Origin: JAGVSR01 sp963708775
GTDB lineage: Bacteria; Pseudomonadota; Alphaproteobacteria; Rhizobiales; Hyphomicrobiaceae
Assembly (NCBI GenBank): GCA_963708775.1
Contig: CAVPTI010000012.1
Location: forward strand, 496,001 to 560,000
Reading direction: 5' to 3'
DNA length: 64,000 nucleotides
In this document: positions 1 to 8,940 of the stretch, piece after piece
How the letters are laid out: each line of letters begins with the position of its first letter
Position numbering within the stretch: the stretch's first letter is position 1
Notes under the pieces: generated by a model
The model's input: only the letters and a program-made list of their open reading frames with translations
Database searches by the model: none
Told to the model about the DNA's origin: nothing
Position numbers and translations under genes: made by a program

Positions 1-922
1 AATCACCCGCGAGAACGGCCAAGATCTTGGCGCCGTTCTTGCGCGCCAGCATGCTGATTTCGTGCAGATTGTCGTAGTTGTGATGCAGCCAGCTCGGTTC
101 GGCGAGGCAGAGAATGATCTTGTCGCCGGGCTGCGTCTGATCCGCCATCAGGTCGAAGTAGTCGCGCTGGCTGTCGTCGAGGTTGTCCGCGAGCTGGATA
201 TCAGGGCCCCAGATCCACCAGTTGTGCGGCAGCTTGATCGCGAAGTAGCTGCGATGTTGATGGCAGCGCCATCCGCCCAGTTGGGCGCCGATCCCTGCGG
301 AAATGCGATCTCGCGCGGAGCAGAAGAGCGCACTGAACGAGGCGAGGCCGTCATACCAGTCATGGTTGCCGGGAATGGCGAAGAGCTTGCGCTTCGGGTT
401 GTCTGTGGTGAAGGCCCAGTCGTAGGGATCGCGAAGGCGGGTTTGATACTCGTCCTTTGTGGCATCCGGATAAACCTGGTCGCCGCCCATGATGAGAAGT
501 TCGCCGGCGGGCAACTGGTCATCGGTGCCTGCCACCTTCAGTTTTTCTTCGGCCAGCATATAGGCCATGGCGAAGGTGGGTTCGAAGCCGTCGCCAAGAT
601 CGGCGATGTAGTCGACCCATACCGCGCCCGAGGCGTCGGGCTTCAGGCGCTCTGATGGTTTGCCGGTGTCGCTATAGTCGTAGCGTGCCTGGAGTTCGTC
701 TTCGGTGGCTTGATCGGTGGCCGCCTGGATGAGCCGCTGATCAGTGTAGGAGCCGATGGTGGCGGAGAGGACCGAGCGCACGCCGACTTTGGCGAGAAGT
801 TCGGGGTCGAACCAGTCGACCATTTGCGGAAGGTCGCCAGCGCGCAAGCGCTCGATGATTTGCCGACCGCGGCGTGCTTCGGGCAAGTCGTCGTCGTCGC
901 TACCGAACAACTGGAACTGCAT
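1..922 (-). CDS. Metallophosphoesterase, N-terminal part (runs off the window)
   Basis: An open frame of 307 codons from an ATG at 922 continues past base 1, so the C-terminus is missing. Calcineurin-type metallophosphoesterase motifs are visible: GGDQVYP near residue 164 (metal-binding Asp) and IPGNHDWYDG near residue 200 (GNHD block). The spacing and the long N-terminal extension of about 150 residues are unlike the short LpxH/PlcP type found at 3.9 kb. No signal peptide or membrane segment is visible, so a cytoplasmic phosphatase or phosphodiesterase is likely; the substrate is unknown. The start is supported by GGGGGAG four bases upstream. It lies downstream of, and on the same strand as, the RNA helicase, about 200 bases away. 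Confidence 0.8.
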   Translation of the reverse strand, partial: MQFQLFGSDDDDLPEARRGRQIIERLRAGDLPQMVDWFDPELLAKVGVRSVLSATIGSYTDQRLIQAATDQATEDELQARYDYSDTGKPSERLKPDASGAVWVDYIADLGDGFEPTFAMAYMLAEEKLKVAGTDDQLPAGELLIMGGDQVYPDATKDEYQTRLRDPYDWAFTTDNPKRKLFAIPGNHDWYDGLASFSALFCSARDRISAGIGAQLGGWRCHQHRSYFAIKLPHNWWIWGPDIQLADNLDDSQRDYFDLMADQTQPGDKIILCLAEPSWLHHNYDNLHEISMLARKNGAKILAVLAGD

Positions 923-1121
923 GTGACTCCCCCGCACCCGATACAACAGCCGCTGCCTCCAGGGGCGGCGTGCCGGTCGGGACTTTACGCGGGGGGATGG
1001 GCGGAGGGTATCCGGGCCGGGCTCAATTCAGTGCGAACTTGGCGGAACGGTCCATTTTGTGTCTCCGGTGCCACGCGATGCGGCCACGTCCCTTGATTTT
1101 TGTTGGGAGCACATCCATTCG

Positions 1122-3170
1122 CTAGGCGTGTGAACGAGGCTTCTTTTTCGGGCCGGCCTTACCATGGCTCGGGCCTGTGTTGTTCTGTGTGGTGCCCGCA
1201 GGCTTGTGCCCCTTAGGTGCAGGGCCGGCATGGCGTTGGCGCGGTGCCCAGCCGTCGGCTTTAGATTTGCCCTTGTCGCGCCAGCGGGGTTTATCCGCCT
1301 TGGGCTTGAACGGCGCACGGGCCGCAGCTGGTGCGGGCTCGCGGACGGGTGGCGCTGTTTCGCGCGCGGGCGGGCTACTGGCGGGTGTTGGATTGGCGCC
1401 GCTCTCTGCCGTGCCTGTAGCACTTGGGCTCGACACTGCGTTGTCGCGGACGATGTGGCCTTCCTTCTTTTTCGCCGTACGGACAGCGTGATCGAAGGTG
1501 TCGGCGAACTCGGCGGCAATCTGGAAACGGGTGTTGCGGTCCTCGATCCGGATGGCGCCAATTTCTGCCTTCGTAACGCCGCCGGAACGGCAGATCAGTG
1601 GCAGCAGCCAACGCGGATCGGCATTGCGTTCGCGGCCGATGTTAATGCGGAACCAAACCATCTCGCGGCCATCGTCGTGGCGCGGTCGCGGGCGGCGCGG
1701 GCCATCGGACGGAGAGCTTGAACTATTCTCCGTCTGCGTGCGCGGGGACGTCGATGCAGAGCGCTCGCCGTATTTGGAGGGCCTGCGTTCACGATCTGGG
1801 CGCGGGGCGAAATCATCGCGGCGAGGCCGCCGCTCGCTCGCGTCGCGGCGTGGAGGGCCCGTGTCTGGGATGAGATCTTCAGGCGCGGGCAAGCGCGCGT
1901 CGTGCATGCGCACGAGTGCCAGCGCAATCTCGTCGGCCGTGCGGCCGGCCTGGAGTGCGCTCACGCGCTGCAGTTCTTCTTCCGTCGGCGCAGTGGTGAA
2001 GCTGGGGTCGGCCAAGAACCGTTCTTGATCGCGGGCGCGGATTTCGTCGGGCGAGGGTGCATCGGCCCATGATACCTTGAGGCGCGCGCCGCCGATCAAG
2101 ACTTCTGCCTTACGCCGCCTGTTGTAAGGCACGATGAGGACGCACTTGCCCTTGCGGCCGGCGCGACCAGTCCGGCCGGAGCGATGCAACAGGGTCTCGC
2201 TGTCGTTGGGGAGATCAGCATGGATGACGAGCGCCAGGTCGGGCAAATCCAATCCACGGGCTGCAACGTCGGTCGCCACAAGAACTCGCGAGCGGCCGTC
2301 GCGTAGGGATTGGAGGGCTTGCGTGCGCTCGTTTTGGGTGAGTTCGCCGGACAGTGCTACTGCGGAGAAGCCGCGCTCGGCAAGGCGTGCGCTGTATCGG
2401 TTGACGGCTTCGCGGGTCGAACAGAACACCAGAGCGGCGCGCGCATCATGCAGGCGCAGAACGTTGACGACGGCGTGTTCGACATCCTGCGGCGACACCC
2501 GATGGGCGATGTAGTCAATGTCGACGTGCTGCTGATCGCGGCGCACGGTTTCGATACGCAGGGCGTCTTTCTGGTAGCGGACCGCAAGGTTTTCGATCTC
2601 GCGCGGCAACGTGGCGGAAAACAGGAGTGTGCGGCGCTCGGCCGGTGTCGCGTCAAGGATGAATTCCAAGTCTTCGCGGAAACCCAGGTCGAGCATCTCG
2701 TCGGCTTCGTCGAGAATGGCCGCTTTGAGTTCGCCGAGTTTGAGCCGACCGCGTTCGAGATGGTCACGCAGACGGCCCGGCGTGCCGACAACGATGTGTG
2801 CCCCGGCATGAAGCTGTCGGGCTTCAGCACGCGCATCCATGCCGCCGACACAGGTGACGACGCGGGCGCCCGTGTTTTCGTAGAGCCACGTCAATTCGCG
2901 GCAGACCTGCATGGCGAGTTCACGCGTCGGGGCAATGACAAGTGCCAGCGGAGATGCTGCTTGCCCGAGCGTCTCGTTTTCTCCAAGGAGCGTCGAGCCA
3001 AGGGCGAGCCCAAAAGCGACCGTCTTGCCCGATCCCGTTTGAGCGGAGACCAGCAGATCACGGTTCGAGGCGTTTGCGTTCAAGACCTCGAGCTGTACGG
3101 CGGTGGGGACCGTATAGCCGCGCGCCGCAAGGGCACGCGCCAGCGGGGCGTTGGTCGTGGGGAAGGTCAT
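1122..3170 (-). CDS. DEAD-box ATP-dependent RNA helicase, DeaD/DbpA type
   Basis: Full-length 682-residue DEAD-box helicase that unwinds RNA using ATP. Motifs in order: AQTGSGKT (Walker A), PTRELA, TPGR, DEAD (Walker B), SAT, then the second RecA domain with VATDVAARGLDLPD and HRSGRTGRAG. A C-terminal DbpA-type RNA-binding domain lies around residues 480-550 (VWFRINIGRE..., GAIRIEDRNTRFQIA...), followed by a basic Ala/Pro/Lys-rich tail of about 110 residues. This layout fits CsdA/DeaD-like proteins that assist ribosome assembly and cold growth. The long disordered tail is typical of Rhizobiales copies. Gene symbol withheld because DeaD and DbpA cannot be separated here. Confidence 0.93.
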   Translation of the reverse strand: MTFPTTNAPLARALAARGYTVPTAVQLEVLNANASNRDLLVSAQTGSGKTVAFGLALGSTLLGENETLGQAASPLALVIAPTRELAMQVCRELTWLYENTGARVVTCVGGMDARAEARQLHAGAHIVVGTPGRLRDHLERGRLKLGELKAAILDEADEMLDLGFREDLEFILDATPAERRTLLFSATLPREIENLAVRYQKDALRIETVRRDQQHVDIDYIAHRVSPQDVEHAVVNVLRLHDARAALVFCSTREAVNRYSARLAERGFSAVALSGELTQNERTQALQSLRDGRSRVLVATDVAARGLDLPDLALVIHADLPNDSETLLHRSGRTGRAGRKGKCVLIVPYNRRRKAEVLIGGARLKVSWADAPSPDEIRARDQERFLADPSFTTAPTEEELQRVSALQAGRTADEIALALVRMHDARLPAPEDLIPDTGPPRRDASERRPRRDDFAPRPDRERRPSKYGERSASTSPRTQTENSSSSPSDGPRRPRPRHDDGREMVWFRINIGRERNADPRWLLPLICRSGGVTKAEIGAIRIEDRNTRFQIAAEFADTFDHAVRTAKKKEGHIVRDNAVSSPSATGTAESGANPTPASSPPARETAPPVREPAPAAARAPFKPKADKPRWRDKGKSKADGWAPRQRHAGPAPKGHKPAGTTQNNTGPSHGKAGPKKKPRSHA

Positions 3171-3353
3171 GGCGGAGGGATACTCGGATGTGGGGCCTGG
3201 GTGGCAACCTGTCGGTCAATCTAGGACAGGTCGCGCGGCCGGAATTCGGATCGCTACTGTTTAGCTGGTCTTGCCGTGGCTCACCAGATCCTAAGTCGTC
3301 ACGGGCGTCGGACGAGGGGAGGCGGGTGATGGCCAGAGCTGCCAATTTGTTCG

Positions 3354-3699
3354 TTAATCAAAGACGTTAAGACTTTGTTCAGCGCCGTTTGGCTCCGGCA
3401 AGACGATGAAATCGATAGGATCGTCACTCGGTTCGGAGGGTCTTCTCAAGGACCGAGTGATAGACGGACAGATAATGCGAGAGCTGGTCCCACAGTCCTT
3501 GATTGAGAGACAAGACGTCCTTGTAGCGTGCCAAGGCTGAGGCGCTGGTGCCAGAAAGCTCACCACCTGCCGCTACCGAAACTTCCCCCCTCGAGGCAGT
3601 TAGCCCACGCAGCAGTGAAGTTCCCAGTCGGCACATGCCGCCTACGAACTCTTCGAGCAACTCCAAATGGACCGAATTCGGCTTCTTGTACTCTCCCAC
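3354..3699 (-). CDS. Hypothetical protein, probably frameshifted near its C-terminus
   Basis: Not a recognised family. A GTG start at 3699 opens a 91-codon frame ending at 3424. Removing one base near 3443 joins it to another frame that continues with SEPSDDPIDFIVLPEPNGAE and stops at 3354, giving about 114 residues with an acidic tail. The total length modulo 3 agrees with one extra base, the same lesion seen in many genes here. The sequence looks like a soluble helical protein without signal peptide. It is isolated between the helicase and the lipid operon, and its ribosome-binding site is weak. It could be a chance frame. Confidence 0.4.
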
Positions 3700-3862
3700 C
3701 GCGAGGATAGCGAAGCGTCGAAGTTTGGAATTTGATCGCCGCCAGATCGCACAACGGGATGCCGCTGGTGGGAGCGCCTCAGGTTCATCGTTAACGGGAG
3801 GTCCCCGAATTCGGAGCGTAGGCTGTCACCCGCGGGGACGAAGTAAGGTGGCGCGAACGCTA

Positions 3863-3880
3863 CTGTCACACGCCTGAAAC
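3863..3880 (+). promoter_or_regulatory. PhoB box upstream of the lipid-remodelling operon
   Basis: CTGTCACACGCCTGAAAC consists of two 7-base half-sites, CTGTCAC and CTGAAAC, separated by four bases (11-base period). This matches the established Pho-box pattern CTGTCAT-N4-CTGTCAT. A -10-like CTATGT starts at 3891, ten bases after the box, as in PhoB-activated promoters where the box replaces the -35 element. Transcription would then begin near 3903. It implies control by phosphate starvation. Confidence 0.75.
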
Positions 3881-3905
3881 AGAACTTCGGCTATGTCCCG
3901 CCCAC

Positions 3906-4745
3906 ATGAGCGAGACAAGCGAATCGAGGCGCGCCGTGACAGACGCCCGGGCAGAGATGAGCTATCGGACGATTTTCATCTCCGACGTTCACCTGGGCAC
4001 CCGCGCCGCCCAAGCCCCAGCCCTGCTCGACTTCCTCAAGCGCGCTGATGCCGACACCTACTATCTCGTCGGAGACATCATCGATTTCTGGAAAGTCCGG
4101 CGCGGTCCCGTATGGCTGCAGTCCCACAACGACGTCATTCAGAAACTCTTGCGCAAATCGCGCAAAGGCGCACGCATTGTCTTCATCCCAGGCAATCACG
4201 ACGAAGCGCTGCGCGACTACTGCGGCCTGAACTTCGGCAGCGTCGAGGTGCGCCGCGATGCGATATTCGAAACCGCCGCCGGAAAAAAATACATCGTCAT
4301 GCATGGCGACGAATTCGACGTGGTCGTGCGATATGCCAGATGGTTGGCATTTCTCGGCGATCGCTCATACGAATTGGCGCTGTGGATCAACCGCCCCCTC
4401 AATTGGATCCGACACAAGCTCGGGCTCGGGTACTGGTCGCTCTCCAACTACCTGAAGGGCCGCGTCAAGACCGCCGTCAACTTCATCGGTGAATTCGAGA
4501 GCGCGTTGTCCGATGTCGCCCGTCGTCACGAGGCCGACGGCATCATCTGCGGTCACATTCACCATGCCGCCGACCGCATGATTGACGGCGTCCACTATAT
4601 GAACTGCGGCGACTGGGTGGAGAGTGCCACGGCAATTGTCGAAACGCACTCCGGCGAACTCAAAGTCCTGCATTGGGGCATTGCCACGCAGTCAAGCGAC
4701 GCCTCGCCGTCTGACAACGACACCAGCCTTGCCGCGGCCGCTTGA
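3906..4745 (+). CDS. plcP: PlcP-like phospholipase C / LpxH-family metallophosphoesterase
   Basis: Calcineurin-type phosphoesterase of 279 residues (262 from the inner start) in the family often labelled UDP-2,3-diacylglucosamine diphosphatase. Metal-site motifs: SDVHLG, VGDIIDFW, PGNHD, MHGDEFD and GHIHHA. In Sinorhizobium and marine bacteria the family member PlcP cleaves phosphatidylcholine-type lipids to diacylglycerol under phosphate limitation. Position as first gene of a btaAB operon behind a Pho box argues for PlcP rather than LpxH; that assignment is inference from context. The ATG at 3906 has no ribosome-binding site and lies about three bases from the predicted transcription start. 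The ATG at 3957 (MSYRTIFIS...) starts right at the conserved domain and may be the true start. The stop is followed immediately by the next ATG. Confidence 0.8.
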   Translation: MSETSESRRAVTDARAEMSYRTIFISDVHLGTRAAQAPALLDFLKRADADTYYLVGDIIDFWKVRRGPVWLQSHNDVIQKLLRKSRKGARIVFIPGNHDEALRDYCGLNFGSVEVRRDAIFETAAGKKYIVMHGDEFDVVVRYARWLAFLGDRSYELALWINRPLNWIRHKLGLGYWSLSNYLKGRVKTAVNFIGEFESALSDVARRHEADGIICGHIHHAADRMIDGVHYMNCGDWVESATAIVETHSGELKVLHWGIATQSSDASPSDNDTSLAAAA

Positions 4746-5828
4746 ATGAAAATCCTGGTCGCAACCGACGCTTGGTTCCCTCAGGTCAACGGCGTTCTGG
4801 CGACCTACCGGCGTCTTGCTGACGAGCTTCCAAAAATGGGATGTGACCTTACATTTTTCACACCCGAGCCGTTCGACACGATCGCAATGCCGGGCTACCG
4901 CGAAATCCGCCTTGCCGTTCCGAACCGACATATCGCCGAAGCTGAGATCAATGCAGACGCGCCGGACCATATTCATATCGCCACCGAAGGGCCGGTTGGC
5001 TGGATGGCCCGCAACTATTGTCTGCGCCGCGGCATGTCTTTCACGACCAGCTTTCATACACGCTTTCCCGAGTATGGATCGCAGCATCTGGGCGTCCCTA
5101 AAGGCATCGTCTATGCAGGGTTGAAGCGCTTCCACAACGCGGGTGCCGGGTTGATGGTGGCAACGCCCTCTCTTCAGCGCGACCTCGCGGGGCGCGGTTT
5201 TCGCAAGGTTTTGCCGTGGACGAGAGGTGTCGATACGACGCTCTTTTGCCCGCGTGCCGATCGGCTATTTGGCAATGATGGTCCCGTTTTTCTCTACGTC
5301 GGGCGGGTTTCGATCGAGAAGAACGTCGAGGCCTTCCTGTCCGCGGATCTTCCCGGAATCAAAGTTGTTGTCGGTGATGGGCCGCAACTCGCCACGCTGG
5401 CCGAAAGATTTCCACGCGTGTACTTCACGGGCCGCCGCGTCGGTGAGGATCTCGCGCGCCACTTCGCTTCCGCCGACGTCTTTGTCTTTCCGAGCAGGAC
5501 CGACACTTTTGGATTGGTGATCCTGGAAGCCATGGCGTCGGGGATCCCCGTGGCGGCTTACCCGGTCACTGGGCCCGTCGACATTATCGAAGACGGCATC
5601 AGCGGCATTCTGGACAACGATTTGGCGACCGCTGCACGCCGCGCGCTCAGTCTCGATCGCGCGCAGGTCCGCCGCCGCGCTCTCGATTTCACTTGGGGTC
5701 GCACGGCTGAACTGTTCCTCGACAACATTCGCCATGCGCGAGCTTCGAATGTTCGATTGCCCGCTCATGCGACTGCAGCGCTGCCTCACCCACGTACCTG
5801 CGGCGCCGCCGCCAACCGGAGACCATGA
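4746..5828 (+). CDS. GT4 glycosyltransferase, probable diacylglycerol glycosyltransferase (Agt-like)
   Basis: A 360-residue GT-B retaining glycosyltransferase. The N-terminal domain begins MKILVATDAWFPQVNGV, typical of the SqdX/MgtA/Agt group. The C-terminal nucleotide-sugar domain holds LYVGRVSIEKNVE and FPSRTDTFGLVILEAMASG with the conserved E-x7-E region. In SAR11 and rhizobia a GT4 gene beside plcP makes glucosyl- or glucuronosyl-diacylglycerol from the diacylglycerol released by PlcP. Here the start codon follows the plcP stop directly and the stop overlaps the btaA start (ATGA), so translation is coupled. No membrane segments; a peripheral inner-membrane enzyme is expected. The sugar donor cannot be read from sequence. 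Confidence 0.85.
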   Translation: MKILVATDAWFPQVNGVLATYRRLADELPKMGCDLTFFTPEPFDTIAMPGYREIRLAVPNRHIAEAEINADAPDHIHIATEGPVGWMARNYCLRRGMSFTTSFHTRFPEYGSQHLGVPKGIVYAGLKRFHNAGAGLMVATPSLQRDLAGRGFRKVLPWTRGVDTTLFCPRADRLFGNDGPVFLYVGRVSIEKNVEAFLSADLPGIKVVVGDGPQLATLAERFPRVYFTGRRVGEDLARHFASADVFVFPSRTDTFGLVILEAMASGIPVAAYPVTGPVDIIEDGISGILDNDLATAARRALSLDRAQVRRRALDFTWGRTAELFLDNIRHARASNVRLPAHATAALPHPRTCGAAANRRP

Positions 5829-7093
5829 CGATGGACCGAGCCGAAACGGCCGATCAGATGGACATCTCGCGCCGCCGCAGTGGCGCGCTCATCGGGGCTG
5901 CCGTGCAACGCAGCAGTCTCTTCTCGGTTGCCGGTCTCAACGAGCGGGCCTTCACGTTTGCCTTTTCGAATCTTGTCTATCCCCAGATTTGGGAGGACCC
6001 CGTTATCGACCTCGAGGCTCTACAGATCGAAGCCGGGCAGCGGGTCATTACGATTGCCTCAGGTAGCTGCAATGCGCTTTCGTATCTCACGGCGGACCCC
6101 GGCGAAATCATTGCTGTGGATCTCAACTCGTCGCACGCGGCGCTCAATCGCCTTAAATGTGCCGGCGCGCGTTACCTTCCCGACTACGATGCATTCTTCT
6201 CCTTCTTCGGTGCAGCGGACCGCAAAAGCAATATAGCGCTATACGATCGCTACATTAGGGACCGGCTCGATGCCGAAACGCGCGCGTTTTGGAGTGGCCG
6301 TGATCTTACCGGCCGCCGCCGGATTGAGCGCTTTTCACGCGGCTTCTACCGCTTCGGTCTCCTTGGCCGCTTCATTGCCGCCGGCCATCGCGCGGCTAAA
6401 CTCCTCGGCAGCGATCCGGGGGCCATGATGCAGGCCCGCACCATTGAAGAACAGCGCGCCATATATGATCGCGAATTAAAGCCGCTGTTTGAAAGGCGGC
6501 TCGTCCAGTCCATTCTCAATCAACGGTCGTCGCTTTTCGGCCTTGGCATCCCTCCTGCACAGTATGACGCCCTGGCGGGTGGGCGCCCGATGCACGAAGT
6601 TGTCGAAGAGCGTCTCCGCCGCCTCGCCTGCGATTTCGACCTTCAGCAGAATTACTTCGCTTGGCAGGCCTTTGCCCGTAGCTACGCGCCGAATGGCGAC
6701 GGGCCGCTGCCGCCCTATTTGCAGCGCGAAAGCTATGAACAAATCCGCGATCGCGCGCACCGCATCAGCATGCGCAATATCGCCTACACCGATCAGTTGC
6801 GGGCACTGCCGTCTGCCCACTTGGACCGATACGTTCTGCTCGACGCCCAGGACTGGATGAACGACGCCGCGCTCGCGGACCTGTGGACCGAAATGACGCG
6901 CACGGCCCGGCCCGGCGCACGGGCGATCTTTCGTACCGCCGGTGAGGACACGATCCTTCCGGGCCGCGTACCAGATGCGCTCCTTAATCGGTGGATCTAC
7001 GAAGAGGCAGCGTCGAGAGAGTGGACCACGCAGGACCGCTCCGCGATCTATGGCGGCTTCCATCTTTATGTTTTTAAAGGTGAGAGCGCATGA
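5825..7093 (+). CDS. btaA: BtaA: S-adenosylmethionine:diacylglycerol 3-amino-3-carboxypropyltransferase
   Basis: A 422-residue DUF3419-family protein matching BtaA in length and layout. BtaA transfers the aminocarboxypropyl group of S-adenosylmethionine to diacylglycerol, forming diacylglyceryl homoserine, the first step to the betaine lipid DGTS. Visible features: N-terminal FAFSNLVYPQIWEDP, a SAM-binding segment near residue 80 (ITIASGSCNALSYLTADPG, then AVDLNSSHAALNR), and the C-terminal LLDAQDWMND block characteristic of the family. The gene overlaps the preceding glycosyltransferase and the following btaB by ATGA junctions. GGAG lies just upstream of the start. Confidence 0.93.
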   Translation: MTMDRAETADQMDISRRRSGALIGAAVQRSSLFSVAGLNERAFTFAFSNLVYPQIWEDPVIDLEALQIEAGQRVITIASGSCNALSYLTADPGEIIAVDLNSSHAALNRLKCAGARYLPDYDAFFSFFGAADRKSNIALYDRYIRDRLDAETRAFWSGRDLTGRRRIERFSRGFYRFGLLGRFIAAGHRAAKLLGSDPGAMMQARTIEEQRAIYDRELKPLFERRLVQSILNQRSSLFGLGIPPAQYDALAGGRPMHEVVEERLRRLACDFDLQQNYFAWQAFARSYAPNGDGPLPPYLQRESYEQIRDRAHRISMRNIAYTDQLRALPSAHLDRYVLLDAQDWMNDAALADLWTEMTRTARPGARAIFRTAGEDTILPGRVPDALLNRWIYEEAASREWTTQDRSAIYGGFHLYVFKGESA

Positions 7094-7758
7094 CGACGAC
7101 ACACGTCTCTGATGCTGAACGCATGGATCGGCACTACCGATATCAACGCTTCATCTACGATCTGACGCGGACCCACTACCTGATTGGCCGCAAGCATCTG
7201 ATTTCCGATCTGTCGCTCCGACCGGGTGCTACGGTCTTGGAAATCGGCTGCGGCACGGCCTGGAATCTTGTCCGTATTGCTAAGCGCTATCCTCACGCGC
7301 GCATTTATGGCGTCGATGTTTCCAACGCGATGCTCGACACTGCGCGTGCTGCAATAAAGCGGCACGGACTCGCAGGCCGTATCGTTGTAGCCCAGGCCGA
7401 TGCCACGAACTTTTCGGCTGCCGAAGTCTTCGGCATTCCTACATTCGATCGCGTGTTCTTTTCGTACGCTTTGTCGATGATCCCCGGCTGGTACGATGCA
7501 CTCGACGCCGGCGCTTCGCAGGTCGCCCCAGGTGGGAGCTTGCATATCGTCGACTTCGGACAGTGCGAGCGTCTTCCCAGGTCGTTCAAGGCTGCGCTAT
7601 TTTCATTCCTGGATCACTATACCGTCACGCCACGCGCGGACCTTGAACAGATCTGCCGGCAGATTTGTAAAAAGCACGGGCTATCACTGTCGTTCCAGCG
7701 TTTGCACCGCGGCTATACGGATTACGCAGTGCTGACTCGGTCAAGTCTCAGCATGTGA
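7090..7758 (+). CDS. btaB: BtaB: diacylglyceryl homoserine N-methyltransferase
   Basis: A 222-residue class I SAM-dependent methyltransferase with motif I VLEIGCGTAWNLVRIA and the acidic motif II YGVDVSNAML. Its position, overlapping btaA by four bases, identifies it as BtaB, which methylates diacylglyceryl homoserine three times to give DGTS. AAAGGTGAG upstream is a good ribosome-binding site. The N-terminal DRHYRYQRFIYDLTR is typical of BtaB. Cytoplasmic face of the inner membrane is expected. Confidence 0.92.
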   Translation: MTTTHVSDAERMDRHYRYQRFIYDLTRTHYLIGRKHLISDLSLRPGATVLEIGCGTAWNLVRIAKRYPHARIYGVDVSNAMLDTARAAIKRHGLAGRIVVAQADATNFSAAEVFGIPTFDRVFFSYALSMIPGWYDALDAGASQVAPGGSLHIVDFGQCERLPRSFKAALFSFLDHYTVTPRADLEQICRQICKKHGLSLSFQRLHRGYTDYAVLTRSSLSM

Positions 7759-7797
7759 CGGACATCCGAGGATCACCCACAGCAGGATGCTACAGCA

Positions 7798-8940
7798 ATG
7801 GACGCACTCGCATTTATTGCGCTGATCTTCGCAGCCCTGGCGACCCTGCTTCATCTTGTCAGCACGGCCATTAGCCTCGTGCGACTGCGTAAGATCAGCC
7901 CGAGCAAAGCAGCGAACCGCCCGGCGGGAGAACGGGTCACCATCATCCGGCCCGTCTGCGGCGTCGATCCGTTCGAGCGGACGACGCTGTGCTCGACATT
8001 TAAACTCAATTACAGCGACTACGACATCATTTTTTGTAGCGCGAGCGAACAAGATCCCGTCGTTCCACTCGTCCGCGCGTTGATGGCCGAGCATCCCCAT
8101 GTCCGCGCACAATTGCTCATCGGCGACGATCGATCCACGCCGAACCCGAAACTCAACAATCTGATGAAAGGCTGGCGCGCAGCCACGGCACCGTGGATCA
8201 TCATGGCTGACAGCAATGTTTTGATGCCGGAAAGTTATATCGACGACCTGTTCCAAGCTTGGATGCCCGGCACCGGACTTGTGTGCTCACCCCCCGTCGG
8301 AAGCCATCCGCAGGGCTTCTGGGCCGAGTTGGAATGTGCGTTTCTTAACACCTATCAAGCGCGCTGGCAGCTCTCGGCCGATGCCGTCGGCTTCGGGTTT
8401 GCCCAAGGCAAATCCATGCTGTGGCGTCGGCAGGATCTCGAGCAGGCAGGGGGCATTCGCGCATTGGCGCTTGAAATCGCCGAGGACGCAGCGGCCACAA
8501 AAATAGTGAGGAGCCGCGGCCAGATCGTGCGCCTCGTGGATCGCCCATTCCCTCAGCCGATTGGCAGCAAGTCCGCCCGTCAAGTGTGGGACCGGCAGGT
8601 GCGGTGGGCGCGCCTCCGGCGGGCTACGTTCGTGCCGTATTATTTGTTGGAGCTCCTGACAGGCAGCCTGCTACCCATCGTTGCGGGCGTGTATGCAGCC
8701 GCCGGTCTTGGCACAGATCCATTCCTCACAGGCGTCGTGCTCGCTGCGATTTGGTTCGGTGCCGAAGCTGTTTTGGCGCGCGCTGGCGGCTGGCACATCA
8801 GCGCTTGGTCGCCCGCTGCATGGCTCGTGCGCGATCTTGCTCTTCCAGTCCTCTGGCTCCAAGGCTTTGCAGGTGACCGCTTTAACTGGCGAGGCAACGA
8901 CATGACTGTGGCCGATTCTCCTGAAGTGTCGCGGTCATAG
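7798..8940 (+). CDS. GT2/GT21 ceramide-glucosyltransferase-like processive lipid glycosyltransferase
   Basis: A 380-residue membrane glycosyltransferase. One N-terminal membrane segment (residues 4-26) precedes a GT-A domain with IIRPVCGVDPFE, D-x-D-like MADSNV, and the RQVRW (Q/R-x-x-R-W) motif, followed by two or three C-terminal membrane helices. This is the ceramide glucosyltransferase (GT21) layout. Members from Mesorhizobium and Agrobacterium (Pgt) act processively on diacylglycerol and ceramide to give mono- and diglycosyl lipids. Being 40 bases downstream of btaB and on the same strand, it is probably the last gene of the phosphate-starvation lipid operon. Exact acceptor and sugar are inferred, not shown. 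Confidence 0.82.
   Translation: MDALAFIALIFAALATLLHLVSTAISLVRLRKISPSKAANRPAGERVTIIRPVCGVDPFERTTLCSTFKLNYSDYDIIFCSASEQDPVVPLVRALMAEHPHVRAQLLIGDDRSTPNPKLNNLMKGWRAATAPWIIMADSNVLMPESYIDDLFQAWMPGTGLVCSPPVGSHPQGFWAELECAFLNTYQARWQLSADAVGFGFAQGKSMLWRRQDLEQAGGIRALALEIAEDAAATKIVRSRGQIVRLVDRPFPQPIGSKSARQVWDRQVRWARLRRATFVPYYLLELLTGSLLPIVAGVYAAAGLGTDPFLTGVVLAAIWFGAEAVLARAGGWHISAWSPAAWLVRDLALPVLWLQGFAGDRFNWRGNDMTVADSPEVSRS

Noticed and set aside
3823..3829. A second CTGTCAC 40 bases upstream of the Pho box
   Set aside because: No partner half-site at the 11-base spacing, so it is a single chance half-site.
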